Origin: Planktothrix sp. PCC 11201
GTDB lineage: Bacteria; Cyanobacteriota; Cyanobacteriia; Cyanobacteriales; Microcoleaceae
Direction: 5' to 3'
NCBI RefSeq assembly: GCF_900009135.1
Contig: NZ_LT797711.1
Location: 62,001-126,000 of the forward strand
DNA length: 64,000 bases
Under the pieces are notes generated by a model. It saw only the letters and a list, made by a program, of their open reading frames with translations, had not been told where the DNA came from and made no database searches. The position numbers and the translations under genes are program-made. This document shows positions 27,263-36,269 of the stretch, in pieces. How positions within the stretch are numbered: position 1 is the first letter of the stretch; every line of letters begins with the position of its first letter.

Positions 27263-30006
27263 TGCTGGGTCGCTTTATGAGCTAAATCCATTATCTGATC
27301 AAAAGAAAAATTATTCACTAATAGGATGAGAGATTCTGCGACCGGACTGTGGGATACGGGAATTTGTTGCACCAGTTGTAAAATTTGTTCGCCATCGGCG
27401 GCAGCCGCACTGTAGCGCAATGCGACTAACCATTCAGAAGACATCATAGTTAACGCATCCGGGCTAATGATGGAGCTTGGCGGGGGTGCTAAGGGTTCTA
27501 AAGTGGGAAGATCGGGTGTGTATAAATATCGTACCCCTAAATAGTGGGCAATTTTTTCTAATAGGGCATCTTCTCGGAAGGGTTTTTTGACAAAATCATC
27601 ACATCCCACTGATAAAACTATAGCTCGTTCTTCCTCAAAAACACTAGCGGTTAAAGCAATAATCACCGTCGCTTGACCTTTTAATTGGGATTTGATTTGT
27701 TTTGTGGCTTCGTAACCATCCATAACCGGCATCCGCATATCCATCAAGACTAAATGGGGTTGCCATTCATTCCATACTTTTAATGCTTCTTGACCATTTT
27801 CCGCCTCAGCCACCTCAAACCCCAAAGGAGATAATAGTTTAACTAATAATTGGCGATTGGTAAATCGGTCATCTACCACTAAAATTCGGAATTGGGGTTG
27901 ATTTTCGGCTAAACCAATAATTCGTTTTTGAGTCTGAAGTTCTTGAATATCCTCGACTTCAGCCGGATTAACTTGAAGATAGAATTTAAAAATTGTTCCT
28001 TGATTTAGGATACTATTGACTTGAATATCGCCACCCATTAACTGGATAAATTTTTGACTAATGGCTAATCCTAACCCGGTTCCCTGTTGCGATTGACGTC
28101 CTGTTTCCGTTTGGCTAAATGCCTCAAAAACTTGATGGATCTCATCGGAGGCAATGCCGTAGCCAGTATCTTCGATCTCAAATTCAAGGGTTAGTTTGGG
28201 TTCGATATCCTCAAATTTATGATCGGCTTGAGGCTGCTTTTTTACTCTTAATATTACTTGTCCTGTACTAGTAAATTTAATTCCATTTGATAATAAATTT
28301 ATGAGAATTTGGCGAAATTTACTTTCATCGGTTTTAATATATTGAGGCAAGTCTGGATCTAATTCAAAAATTAGCTGTATTCCTTTAGATTGTGCTTTTA
28401 ATTCAAACATTTGTTCTAAGGTTGTAAAACAGGAATGGAGATTAAAACAACTCAGATTTATCTGGGTTTTTCCCGATTCAATTTTGGTTAAATCTAAAAT
28501 TTCATTAATTAATTTGAGTAAATGTTCTCCAGAACGATTGACAATTTCCAGGTTTTCTGAAAGTTGAGCATCGCCGTTATACTGACGGAGCATTAATTGG
28601 GTAAACCCTAAAATCGCGTGTAAAGGAGTTCTTAATTCATGACTCATATTCGCTAAAAATAGGCTTTTAGCACGATTAGCTAATTCTGCCGATTCCTTAG
28701 CTTGTTTCAATTCTAGGGTTCGTTCTTCGACTCGAACTTCTAGGGTATCAAAGGATTGTTTCAGTTCAGATACCATTTGATTAAAAGATTGAGATAAAAC
28801 CTCTAATTCATCAATACTATAAACTTCAGTTTTGGGTAGAATTTCTTCTAATTTTCCTTGGGCAATTTTTTGAGAATCTTGATTTAATTTTATAATCGGT
28901 TTCATAATCCATCGGGCGGTTAAAATTCCCAAGATTACGGATAAACCCAAGGCTAAAAAGCAAAGAATAATTGTTCTTTTTTGATTGTTTTGGATCTTTT
29001 GCGTAAAGTCTGATTCGGGAACAACCACCACAATTAACCAATCTAAACCTCTGGGGTCGGAATAGGGAACAATTTGGATCAGTTGTCTTTGATTATTATA
29101 AATAAAGTCGAGTTGTTGTTTGCTATTAATATTATTAAATTTTTCAAAATGTTCCAATAAAAAAATAGCTGTATTTTGTAATACTTTGTCGGAACTTTCA
29201 ATCGCTTTAATTCTTTGAGTTTTACCCTGTTTATCTACTAAAAATGATCTATTTAAACTAGAACTAGCTACAATTAAACCGGAACGTTCAATAATAAAGG
29301 TTTGCCCTGATTTACCGACTTCTATACTTTTTAAAAAGTCACTGACTTGGTTTAGAAATAAGTGACTCGCTAATACTCCTAACACTTTTCCCTGATTATC
29401 CTTAACAACAACACTAGCAGGTAATACCATTTCAGGATAGGCATGATAAGTGAAAATTGGACTCCAAATGGATTGATCTGTTTGCAATGCTGCTTTGTAC
29501 CAAGGTCGCTCTCGAATCACAAAATTTGGTGTTTCTTGGACTAATTTTTGAGGGTTTCCTTGAGTATCTAATTCATAAAATTGAATACTTCCCTGGGTAG
29601 ATGGATCAGCTTTCATCATCAGTAAACCCGAATGATCAAATCTTCCTACTCCGATAAATTCATTTTTTTCACTCCCAAATAAAATAAAACTGATGGTTTT
29701 AAACGATTGTACTTGTAACCAAAAATGATTTTTTAAGTTTTGCATATTATCAATATCAATATAACCGGATTTAATCGCATCTAAGTTGAGTTGATTAATT
29801 AAATGGGGAACTTCTAAAAATTGATGTAATCTTTGTTCAATTCGGTTAGAAATTTCATTTCTGAGTTGATAAGCAACATCTCCAACGGAGGCTTTACTGC
29901 TACGAAAAGACAACCAGCCAATTAGTCCAACAGTGCCAAATAGTTGTAAAATAAAAGGAACAATTAGAACCCATCGTAGGGGAAATTTAATTAATAAGGG
30001 CTTCAT
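27259..30006 (-). CDS. Hybrid sensor histidine kinase (Cache-HAMP-HisKA-HATPase-REC)
   Basis: A membrane sensor of 915 residues. One TM segment at ~12-32 and another at ~345-367 bracket a ~310-residue extracytoplasmic domain of double-Cache type ([19 protein letters not shown]), suited to a small-molecule ligand. HAMP and a coiled coil follow. The H box is [15 protein letters not shown] with His456; the N box ([13 protein letters not shown]), G1 (DTGYGI) and G2 (GTGLGLAIS) are complete. A receiver domain ([11 protein letters not shown]; Asp in [13 protein letters not shown]) and a ~100-residue helical tail end the protein. It is the first gene of a coupled pair with the REC-GGDEF-EAL gene. 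The paralogous module at 48374-52035 has the same logic. Confidence 0.95.
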   Translation of the reverse strand: MKPLLIKFPLRWVLIVPFILQLFGTVGLIGWLSFRSSKASVGDVAYQLRNEISNRIEQRLHQFLEVPHLINQLNLDAIKSGYIDIDNMQNLKNHFWLQVQSFKTISFILFGSEKNEFIGVGRFDHSGLLMMKADPSTQGSIQFYELDTQGNPQKLVQETPNFVIRERPWYKAALQTDQSIWSPIFTYHAYPEMVLPASVVVKDNQGKVLGVLASHLFLNQVSDFLKSIEVGKSGQTFIIERSGLIVASSSLNRSFLVDKQGKTQRIKAIESSDKVLQNTAIFLLEHFEKFNNINSKQQLDFIYNNQRQLIQIVPYSDPRGLDWLIVVVVPESDFTQKIQNNQKRTIILCFLALGLSVILGILTARWIMKPIIKLNQDSQKIAQGKLEEILPKTEVYSIDELEVLSQSFNQMVSELKQSFDTLEVRVEERTLELKQAKESAELANRAKSLFLANMSHELRTPLHAILGFTQLMLRQYNGDAQLSENLEIVNRSGEHLLKLINEILDLTKIESGKTQINLSCFNLHSCFTTLEQMFELKAQSKGIQLIFELDPDLPQYIKTDESKFRQILINLLSNGIKFTSTGQVILRVKKQPQADHKFEDIEPKLTLEFEIEDTGYGIASDEIHQVFEAFSQTETGRQSQQGTGLGLAISQKFIQLMGGDIQVNSILNQGTIFKFYLQVNPAEVEDIQELQTQKRIIGLAENQPQFRILVVDDRFTNRQLLVKLLSPLGFEVAEAENGQEALKVWNEWQPHLVLMDMRMPVMDGYEATKQIKSQLKGQATVIIALTASVFEEERAIVLSVGCDDFVKKPFREDALLEKIAHYLGVRYLYTPDLPTLEPLAPPPSSIISPDALTMMSSEWLVALRYSAAAADGEQILQLVQQIPVSHSPVAESLILLVNNFSFDQIMDLAHKATQQ

Positions 30007-30100
30007 AGGATAAGTGATTAATAAATTAAAATTTTTGATGAATTGCGATCGCAGTCAGATTGAATCAATAATATTTTAACCCATTGACAAGGGGGGAGTA

Positions 30101-30119
30101 GACAGTTTCTCAAACTGTC
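30101..30119. other. 8-bp hairpin upstream of YiaA-like gene
   Basis: GACAGTTT (30101-30108) and AAACTGTC (30112-30119) are perfect arms around CTC, just after TTGACA (30084-30089). This lies in the divergent promoter region between the hybrid kinase and the YiaA-like gene and could be an operator. Confidence 0.35.
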
Positions 30120-30192
30120 CATGATGACTGAGGGGTTTTGTGGCTCAAAACTACAATAGAATCAACAATAATGCCCCAAGGAAGTCACGATT

Positions 30193-30477
30193 ATGAGCAA
30201 TAAACAAATGTTGGCACAAAAAGATACATCCGCTTGGATTCTTCAAGTTTGGCTATCTTTTATTCTGGCTGTATCCACAACCGCCGTCGGGATTGCTTAC
30301 CTTCCTGTTGATATTTGGGTGAAAGGATTTATGGGCATGGGTTTAACCTTTTCGGTGGGGTCTTCCTTTACTTTAGCTAAAACAGTTCGAGATAATTATG
30401 AAGCGGACAAATTATTATCTAAAGTTGATCAAGCTAAGTTAGAAAAATTATTAGCTGAATATAATCCGATGAAGTGA
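30193..30477 (+). CDS. YiaA/YiaB-type two-helix membrane protein
   Basis: The 94-residue protein has two membrane helices (ILQVWLSFILAVSTTAVGIAYL and WVKGFMGMGLTFSVGSSFTL) and the W..QvW pattern of the YiaA/YiaB two-helix domain family. A short charged C-terminal tail follows. The family is widespread in cyanobacteria; its function is unknown. It stands alone, divergent from the hybrid kinase, with a good GGAAG-type ribosome site. Confidence 0.85.
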   Translation: MSNKQMLAQKDTSAWILQVWLSFILAVSTTAVGIAYLPVDIWVKGFMGMGLTFSVGSSFTLAKTVRDNYEADKLLSKVDQAKLEKLLAEYNPMK

Positions 30478-30549
30478 TTTAGGCTGTTAATTAACCCTGA
30501 TCATATAATAGATTAAAAGTCGTCAGGCGCGGCTTTTGACCCATTTTTG

Positions 30550-30608
30550 TAGGGGCGGGTTCGCCTTAATCCCAATGCACCCAACCCCAACCTTGATAAA
30601 CCCGCCCC
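30550..30608. repeat. GTAGGGGCGGG-type inverted repeat, copy 3
   Basis: GGGGCGGGTT (30552-30561) and AACCCGCCCC (30599-30608) are perfect arms around 37 nt, located between convergent genes. It could act as a bidirectional terminator. Confidence 0.65.
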
Positions 30609-30617
30609 ATCCACTAT

Positions 30618-32015
30618 TCAAACTCCTTTTTTTGACTTATAGGTTTTAAATAAAGGGTTAAGAAAAAATTTAGAGTGATTTGATTCTTTTCTTTTTTCTA
30701 CTAACCCTCGACGTTGTAAAGATTGTATTCCATTGATAATTTCATCCCAGGACAATTTTAACCTTAATATCATAGGTTCAATCTCTACTTCCTCTGATTG
30801 ATTTGCCATTTCAATTATAATTTGTTTTTCCACTACAGATAACCGTTGCCAATGGCTTTGAAAAAGGGGTTCTAAATCTCCTAAAAATACAGTTTTACCA
30901 TTTAAAAATTTAGAAACAGAACCATTAAAAAGGTTGTTTATTGTATTAGCAATTAGTTTTAACGCTACAGGATGACCTTGATACAGTTCAATTAACTCTA
31001 ACCATTGTTCCTCATCCAGTAATTCTTTTTCTTGCAAAATTGCTTTTCCGCCCTCTCCTAACCCTTGGAGATGCAAAGTCCTAATACAAGAATTTCTTCC
31101 CTCTAAGGTGTCAATTTCTCTAGGTTTTTCCCAACTCAAAAGTATTAAACAACTGGGATGGCATGAAGTCGCAATTTGTTTAAAAAATAAGCCATAATCT
31201 TCATAATCAGGTAAATATTGACCTGCTAATTGTCCTGAACACAAAATAGATTGCAAATCATCGAAAACAAGTAAACAACGATAAGAACGAAAATAATCGA
31301 AAACAGTAGGTAAAGGAGAATCTTCAGTTTGAGATAAACATTGAATTAAATTTGTTTTCAATTCTGACAATAGGGGTTTGTGGCTTAAACTCCGCCAAAT
31401 AATAATATCAAATTCCTGTTGAATTTCTTTAATGAGTTGAACTGCGATCGCACTTTTTCCAATTTCACTCAGTCCGTATATTGTAATGAGTCGCATCTGT
31501 TCTTCTAATATCCATTGTTTTAGGGTGGAGAGCTCAGAAGTGCGATCGTAAAAACTTAAAATTTCAGGTGCTTCTGTCAAATCAGAATATTTTTTAGGTT
31601 GATTTAGATTGGAATTATTGTTATTAGGCGGGTGCGATCTATCTTTGTGTAAATCTGGGTTTTGATGTTGTGTTATTTCTGAAGATTGTGAATTTTTACC
31701 ATTCAAATTAACGCTATTATTGACAATATTTACACAATTATTAGTGATATTACTATAAGAACCTAATGTTTCAAAAAGAGAACGAAAATTTGACTGTTTT
31801 ATATCTTCCTCTAGGATATCAGATAGAACTTTCCATAATTTCCAAGCTTGTTTTTTAACATGATCATGACTACAGTTATAATTCTCTGCGATTTCTCCGT
31901 ATTTTTGACGTTGCCAAGTTCCTTCTAGGATCGCTTTTTGCAGAGAATCGAGATGTTTTCCCGTTTTAGCGAATACCTGTTCATCAGTCCACTGCAAGAC
32001 TTCTTGAATATTCAT
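30618..32015 (-). CDS. STAND NTPase with vMAP-type N-terminal domain
   Basis: Residues 1-~85 match the helix-turn-helix-like domain found in front of cyanobacterial NB-ARC/WD40 and vWA-MoxR-associated proteins (AKTGKHLDSLQKAILEGTW, then YGEIAENYNCSHDHVKKQAWKLWK). An Asn/Ser-rich linker spans ~88-140. The NTPase has Walker A GLSEIGKS at 181-188, Walker B LLVFDD near 252, and a GLP-type helical region (YQGHPVALKLIANTI). The protein ends at residue 465 after a winged-helix-like part. It lacks the WD40, TPR or effector domain most family members carry, so a sensor or effector must be separate. Two direct repeats lie in its promoter. It is divergent to a membrane protein-AHH nuclease pair. Role in signalling or defence is inferred. 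Confidence 0.85.
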   Translation of the reverse strand: MNIQEVLQWTDEQVFAKTGKHLDSLQKAILEGTWQRQKYGEIAENYNCSHDHVKKQAWKLWKVLSDILEEDIKQSNFRSLFETLGSYSNITNNCVNIVNNSVNLNGKNSQSSEITQHQNPDLHKDRSHPPNNNNSNLNQPKKYSDLTEAPEILSFYDRTSELSTLKQWILEEQMRLITIYGLSEIGKSAIAVQLIKEIQQEFDIIIWRSLSHKPLLSELKTNLIQCLSQTEDSPLPTVFDYFRSYRCLLVFDDLQSILCSGQLAGQYLPDYEDYGLFFKQIATSCHPSCLILLSWEKPREIDTLEGRNSCIRTLHLQGLGEGGKAILQEKELLDEEQWLELIELYQGHPVALKLIANTINNLFNGSVSKFLNGKTVFLGDLEPLFQSHWQRLSVVEKQIIIEMANQSEEVEIEPMILRLKLSWDEIINGIQSLQRRGLVEKRKESNHSKFFLNPLFKTYKSKKGV

Positions 32016-32046
32016 AAGTGTAGGTGAGGTTGTCGTTTTGTCTGAA

Positions 32047-32105
32047 TTTTTCCCACTTTATCCTACTTTTTGGAATTATGGTAACTTTTTCCCACTTTAT
32101 CCCAC
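32047..32105. promoter_or_regulatory. Direct repeats in the STAND gene promoter region
   Basis: TTTTTCCCACTTTATCC occurs at 32047-32063 and 32086-32102, each followed by (T/C)AC, 39 bp apart. A weaker third copy is TTCCCACAATATACCAC at 32134-32150. They lie 30-135 nt upstream of the STAND gene start and 175 nt or more from the divergent gene, as expected for a regulator binding array. Confidence 0.5.
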
Positions 32106-32279
32106 GATTTGAGAACCGGAAATATTTCAAAAGTTCCCACAATATACCACTATTTGCGCTTGTGTCAACCACCAATAGAATGATATTTTATTGAGAACAA
32201 TGTAATCATTAAATTTTATAATTCAACACCAAAACTTCGTAAATTTCAGATTATCTAGTTTTTCATTAGGAGAGTGCTC

Positions 32280-32900
32280 ATGGCATTTGGATCTAATTCA
32301 GTTCGTTTTCAAACAAAATTTTTAATTGGCTGGGCAATTTTAGGATTCATTTTAGGAATGGGTCTGTTAATCGATGAAATGATTTCACCTTCGGGAAGTT
32401 TTAATGGAATTGGAGAGGTTTTAGGCTATGTTATTGCTATTATCCCAGGTATGGTCATTGTTGGTGGTTTCTGTTTATTAATTGACGGTCTTTTTCTTCA
32501 TCAAGGTGCATTTTCACAAGTAACTCATCCCGAATGGTTTTGGTATGTTTACCCATTTTTGTTTATCTGGTCACTTACCCTATCTTTTTTATTGGGTTTC
32601 TTAGGTATCAAAAGTTCTAGTTCTGGAATACCATCTCCTTCAATTTACCCAGAAGATGTTAAAAAAGAAGTAGATAATATGACCCTTGATGACTTTTTTA
32701 GAAAGTTTGATGAAGCGATAAAACAAGGAGAAAAACAAGGAAAAATAAATCCTGAACAGCAAAAAATTATTCGTAAACTCCGAAAACTTGATCGCTCAAA
32801 ATATAATCAACGTTTACAAGAAATTTGTAATGATAATGAGTTAGATGAGATTTATGAATTATTGATACAATTATTAAAGTTACTGGGACGGAGGGGGTAA
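32280..32900 (+). CDS. Membrane protein paired with AHH nuclease
   Basis: I do not recognise a named family. The first ~110 residues contain three hydrophobic segments (FLIGWAILGFILGMGLLI; GYVIAIIPGMVIVGGFCLLI; YVYPFLFIWSLTLSFLLGFL). The remaining ~95 residues are charged and helical, with a KQGEKQGKINPEQQKIIRKL segment. I chose ATG 32280 because AGGAG sits 7 nt upstream; GTG 32274 is the alternative. Only 4 nt separate it from the downstream AHH nuclease gene, so the two form one operon. It could be an immunity protein or a membrane anchor for the nuclease (inference). Confidence 0.75.
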   Translation: MAFGSNSVRFQTKFLIGWAILGFILGMGLLIDEMISPSGSFNGIGEVLGYVIAIIPGMVIVGGFCLLIDGLFLHQGAFSQVTHPEWFWYVYPFLFIWSLTLSFLLGFLGIKSSSSGIPSPSIYPEDVKKEVDNMTLDDFFRKFDEAIKQGEKQGKINPEQQKIIRKLRKLDRSKYNQRLQEICNDNELDEIYELLIQLLKLLGRRG

Positions 32901-32904
32901 GCTA

Positions 32905-33525
32905 ATGGGACAAGAAAAGAGATATTTTGAAATTACAATTGATAAAGATTCTTTGCTCTCAAAACATCTTAATCTTCAGCCAGGAGATTATTTTGGAGAA
33001 TTTGATTTCAATAACGAAAAGCTACTACTAAAAAAACAAAGAAATACTGAGAATCGTAAAATCTATGAGATGACTGTAACTTATGAACAATTATTAATAA
33101 TATTAACACTTGCTGCAAGAGTTCAGGGAGATAAGTTTACTCTTGAAGACTTAGCAGATATAACGAAGATTATTAGAAAATCTTCTTCAATAAAGAAATC
33201 GAATAATTCAGATATAGCACATCACATTATACCTTTGGAAGTCTGTAGAAAAAGTAAATTGATCTTAAAAGCTCGACCTGTTTTTGATGAAAATGGCCCT
33301 ATGAATCTTTTGCCCCTAGACCTTGATTTTCATAAAGGAGCTCATCCAAAATACTCAAAACTGGTAGAGGATATTCTTGATGAAAGATGGTCTGATTTAG
33401 TAGAGTGTGGACAAGAAAATGATCGTAATGCGATTATGGAGGTTATAGAAGAAGTGATCCAATACTTAACTGACATGATAGAGGAAATGAGGGCGAGAGG
33501 GGTTGGTAAAATCAATAATATTTAA
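32905..33525 (+). CDS. AHH-family (HNH/Endo VII superfamily) nuclease-like protein
   Basis: The C-terminal half carries the AHH signature: IAHHIIPLEVC with A105 H106 H107, then N134 in MNLLPLD, and H143 and H147 in FHKGAHPKY. These are the metal and catalytic positions of the AHH nuclease family, best known as toxin tips of polymorphic secreted toxins. Here the domain stands alone behind a ~100-residue N-terminal part (beta-rich first 50 residues, then a helix). There are no secretion or trafficking domains. It follows the membrane protein gene by 4 nt. A self-contained nuclease with a membrane partner next to a STAND NTPase suggests an immune or conflict module; this is inference. Confidence 0.78.
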   Translation: MGQEKRYFEITIDKDSLLSKHLNLQPGDYFGEFDFNNEKLLLKKQRNTENRKIYEMTVTYEQLLIILTLAARVQGDKFTLEDLADITKIIRKSSSIKKSNNSDIAHHIIPLEVCRKSKLILKARPVFDENGPMNLLPLDLDFHKGAHPKYSKLVEDILDERWSDLVECGQENDRNAIMEVIEEVIQYLTDMIEEMRARGVGKINNI

Positions 33526-33588
33526 CAAAATAACGGTTGAATAATATGTAATATCAATCATTTTTATATCTGCTTCTAAGTTAGGTGT

Positions 33589-33646
33589 TGGGCGGGTTTA
33601 GTAATATTGGGGTGAAGTGACAAAGCTCTGGGAGAACCCGCCCCTA
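33589..33646. repeat. GTAGGGGCGGG-type inverted repeat, copy 4
   Basis: GGGCGGGTT (33590-33598) and AACCCGCCC (33635-33643) are perfect 9-bp arms followed by CTACAATTTTTTG. It lies 65 nt after the nuclease gene and may end its transcript. Confidence 0.6.
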
Positions 33647-33701
33647 CAATTTTTTGAAAACAGGTTATAGCAGTATTAAGCTAATAATAATCGTCCTTAT
33701 T

Positions 33702-33800
33702 AAACAAAAGATTAAAATAGGCAAAAGAAGAATATTCTCCTTTTGCCCAATACCAACTAAATGAATATAAAAAAAGGCAGTTCTAGCCCGCCAGAAATCG
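33702..33800. repeat. ~100-bp dispersed repeat, copy A (inverted relative to 60787-60885)
   Basis: This segment is nearly identical to the reverse complement of 60787-60885. Its core, 33720-33747, is a 28-bp near-perfect palindrome (GGCAAAAG, AGAATATTCT, CTTTTGCC with one mismatched pair). An AGAAATCGGGTTTCT motif follows the right end. It occupies the gap between the convergent nuclease and rRNA methyltransferase genes. Confidence 0.7.
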
Positions 33801-33878
33801 GGTTTCTTCCGTCATCTTTTGATGATTCAGCAAAGGTTAAGTCAGAAACCTGATTTCTGAGCACATGATCCGACTTGT

Positions 33879-35270
33879 TTATAAACGCCGCAAAAACGCC
33901 ATAGATTCAACATGGGACGTTTGCGGGAAAAAATCCGCAGGTTGTACCCGCACTAATTCATAAACTCCGGTTTCACATAAAATCTTCAGATCTCTGGCTA
34001 GGGTGGCGGGTCTACAACTAATATAAATCAAGTGTTGCGGTTGCAGTGACCGTAAGGTTTCTAAGACCGTGCGATCGCAGCCTTTTCGGGGAGGATCAAG
34101 CAAAACAACATCCGGTTTATATCCTAACTGGGGTAACAACTTTTGCACCGTTCCTAATTTAAACTCTACCTGATCAAGCTGATTAAAAATCGCATTTTTT
34201 CGAGCCTGGTCTATGGCGGTTTCTTGGACTTCTAAACCCATGACTTGGGGAAGATCGGAGGGCTGAATTGAACCTCTTTGTTTTTTCAATAAATAGGAAG
34301 CTAGGGGTAAAGTAAAGGTTCCAATCCCACAATAGGCATCAACAATGCGTTCAGTTCCTTGTAAATTAAGTTCCTGGAGCATGATTTCTAATAACCCTTC
34401 CGCCACTTCCGTATTCACTTGAAAAAACGTATCGGGCCCCAGAAAAAAGGTTAACCCCCCAAATTCTTCTTTTAAATAGGGGCGACCCGCTAAACAGCGT
34501 GTTTCCTGACCAAAAATCACATTAGTTTGATCGGGATTCAAATTTAAACAAACCCCTTGTAACCCCGGATATTGTTCTAACCAAGTTTCCGCCTGTTCCG
34601 TCAGTCCGGGTAAACTGGCTTGGGTGGCAATTAAGGTTAATAACATTTCCCCGGTACGCCGTCCAATTCTGAGGGAGAGATGGCGAAGTTTGCCCCGATG
34701 TTGGGCTTCTTCATAAATTGACCATCCCCGGTTTTGAATATCCTGTTTCACATTAGCCAGTAAAGGATTTAGCCGTTGATCCTGTACCGGACATTGATTT
34801 AAGTTAACCAAACGATGGCTATGTTTCTGGAAGTAACCCGCCTGGACTTGACCCGTTGCTGACCGTCCTAGGGGATAGGTAACTTTATTGCGATAACCTA
34901 ATTCCGACGCTCCTGCTAACACCTGATCGACCGGAGGATCGATAAATCCTCCAATTTTTTCTAAGGTTTTAACGACTAAATTTCGCTTACTTTGCAGTTG
35001 CAGCGCATAATCAATATGTTGCCACTGACATCCGCCACATTTATCCGCCACAATACATCGAGGGGAAATGCGATCGGTTGATGGGCTTAACAGTCGGTCT
35101 AACTTGCCTTCTGCATATTGGGTTTTCACCCGCACTAACCGCACCCGCACCCGATCGCCAGGAACTGTATCAGGAACAAATATAACCCGCTCTTGGTAAC
35201 GACCGACGCCACTACCTTCATCGGTCAAATCTGTGATTTCGACTTCAACTTGTTGCCCTTGCTGCCACAT
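33879..35270 (-). CDS. rlmD: 23S rRNA (uracil-5-)-methyltransferase, RlmD/RlmCD type
   Basis: It adds a methyl group to C5 of a 23S rRNA uridine using S-adenosylmethionine. An N-terminal TRAM domain (residues 1-~60) is followed by iron-sulfur cluster cysteines (C..DKCGGCQWQH, a CxxC pair plus neighbours). The SAM-binding motif is DAYCGIGTFTLPLA, the NPPR-like motif is DPPRKGCDRTV, and the catalytic Cys is in YISCRPATLARDL. At 463 residues it fits the RlmD/RlmCD group; TrmA is shorter and lacks the cluster. Exact target uridine cannot be read. The gene is single, with heptamer repeats upstream. Confidence 0.9.
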   Translation of the reverse strand: MWQQGQQVEVEITDLTDEGSGVGRYQERVIFVPDTVPGDRVRVRLVRVKTQYAEGKLDRLLSPSTDRISPRCIVADKCGGCQWQHIDYALQLQSKRNLVVKTLEKIGGFIDPPVDQVLAGASELGYRNKVTYPLGRSATGQVQAGYFQKHSHRLVNLNQCPVQDQRLNPLLANVKQDIQNRGWSIYEEAQHRGKLRHLSLRIGRRTGEMLLTLIATQASLPGLTEQAETWLEQYPGLQGVCLNLNPDQTNVIFGQETRCLAGRPYLKEEFGGLTFFLGPDTFFQVNTEVAEGLLEIMLQELNLQGTERIVDAYCGIGTFTLPLASYLLKKQRGSIQPSDLPQVMGLEVQETAIDQARKNAIFNQLDQVEFKLGTVQKLLPQLGYKPDVVLLDPPRKGCDRTVLETLRSLQPQHLIYISCRPATLARDLKILCETGVYELVRVQPADFFPQTSHVESMAFLRRL

Positions 35271-35272
35271 TA

Positions 35273-35475
35273 TTAATCAGTTATCAGTAATCAGTTATCA
35301 GTAATCAATGGGTTGATCAAGATTTTAGTTTATTTAAAAAAAATCTCCCCGGAACCTGTCTCTACAGAGTAAACAGTAAACAGTGAAAGAAATAAAGTAT
35401 AGATCTATTTTACTGTAAATAACTGCAAACTACCTCTTAACTGATAACTGATGACTGATGACTGATAACTGATTA
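35273..35475. repeat. Inverted arrays of short tandem heptamer-like repeats flanking ~130 bp
   Basis: The left array (35273-35308) repeats AATCAGTTATCAGT, and the right array (35438-35475) repeats ACTGATAACTGAT/GACTGAT in inverse orientation. The outer ~16 nt of each array, starting TTAATCAGTTATCAGT, are perfect inverted copies. These resemble the short tandemly repeated repetitive (STRR) sequences known in filamentous cyanobacteria. The enclosed sequence is non-coding. Confidence 0.65.
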
Positions 35476-35698
35476 ACCGTTGAGGGGTGAAAATTAAGAA
35501 TTGTTAAGGGTATTCAGACTAAACCGGGGCAGATAACTCTTGACTCTGCCCGATCTCCACGACTTTGCACAGGTGTTTCCACCCCACTTTGATGAGGATG
35601 GATGAAAGTTTACAAAGGTTATGACTTCCCCTGATCCCCTCAAGTCGCTAAACTACTTAATGGTATCTTGAAAAACTTTAATAGCTCTGAGGTTTTAG
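35476..35698. promoter_or_regulatory. Upstream region of apcD
   Basis: About 220 nt of non-repetitive sequence precede apcD and should hold its promoter. GCTCTGAGGTTTTAG lies just before the start, with GAGG as a possible ribosome site. I see no convincing -35/-10 pair. Confidence 0.35.
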
Positions 35699-36184
35699 AT
35701 GACAGTAGTTAGCCAAGTTATTCTCAAAGCTGACGATGAACTCCGTTATCCTAGTGTTGGTGAACTCAAAAACATCAATGACTTTTTAAAAACGGGTGAA
35801 CAGCGCGTGCGAATTGCTTCGACCCTTGCGGATAATGAAAAGAAGATTGTAGAGCGTGCTAGTAACCAACTGTGGAAAAAACGCCCTGATTTTATTGCCC
35901 CCGGTGGTAATGCGTCCGGCTCACGGGAACGGGCCCTATGCCTTCGGGACTATGGCTGGTATCTGCGGTTGATTACCTATGGAGTTCTTTCGGGTGATAA
36001 AGATCCCATTGAAGACATTGGTTTAATCGGTGTCAAAGATATGTATAACTCTTTGGGTGTTCCGATGCCTGGGATGGTGGAAGCGGTTCGTTGTCTCAAG
36101 GAAGCGTCTCTGGCGTTACTCGATGACGAAGATGCGAAGGAAGCAGCCCCCTACTTTGACTTTATCATTCAAGCCATGTCCTAA
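35699..36184 (+). CDS. apcD: Allophycocyanin alpha-B subunit
   Basis: ApcD is a terminal emitter of the phycobilisome core and passes excitation energy mainly to photosystem I. The 161 residues and the start ([18 protein letters not shown]) match ApcD rather than ApcA or ApcF. Chromophore attachment is Cys81 in [13 protein letters not shown]; the W in RDYGWY is characteristic of ApcD, where ApcA has LDYY. The end ([12 protein letters not shown]) is complete. As is usual, apcD lies apart from apcABC. A strong terminator follows, so it is monocistronic. Confidence 0.95.
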   Translation: MTVVSQVILKADDELRYPSVGELKNINDFLKTGEQRVRIASTLADNEKKIVERASNQLWKKRPDFIAPGGNASGSRERALCLRDYGWYLRLITYGVLSGDKDPIEDIGLIGVKDMYNSLGVPMPGMVEAVRCLKEASLALLDDEDAKEAAPYFDFIIQAMS

Positions 36185-36206
36185 TTTTCAGCCTGGTTTT
36201 CAGGTG

Positions 36207-36248
36207 TCTGTGAAGATGCACTTAGTGTCCGTCTTCACAGATTTTTTG
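36207..36248 (+). terminator. Rho-independent terminator of apcD
   Basis: TCTGTGAAGA (36207-36216) pairs perfectly with TCTTCACAGA (36232-36241), followed by six T (36242-36247). It begins 22 nt after the apcD stop. Confidence 0.88.
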
Positions 36249-36269
36249 TATGTAGCAGGGAATTAGGAA

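Noticed and set aside
35273-35475. CRISPR array
   Set aside because: Units are only 7-14 nt, directly adjacent, without unique spacers of 30-40 nt, and no cas genes are present in the window.
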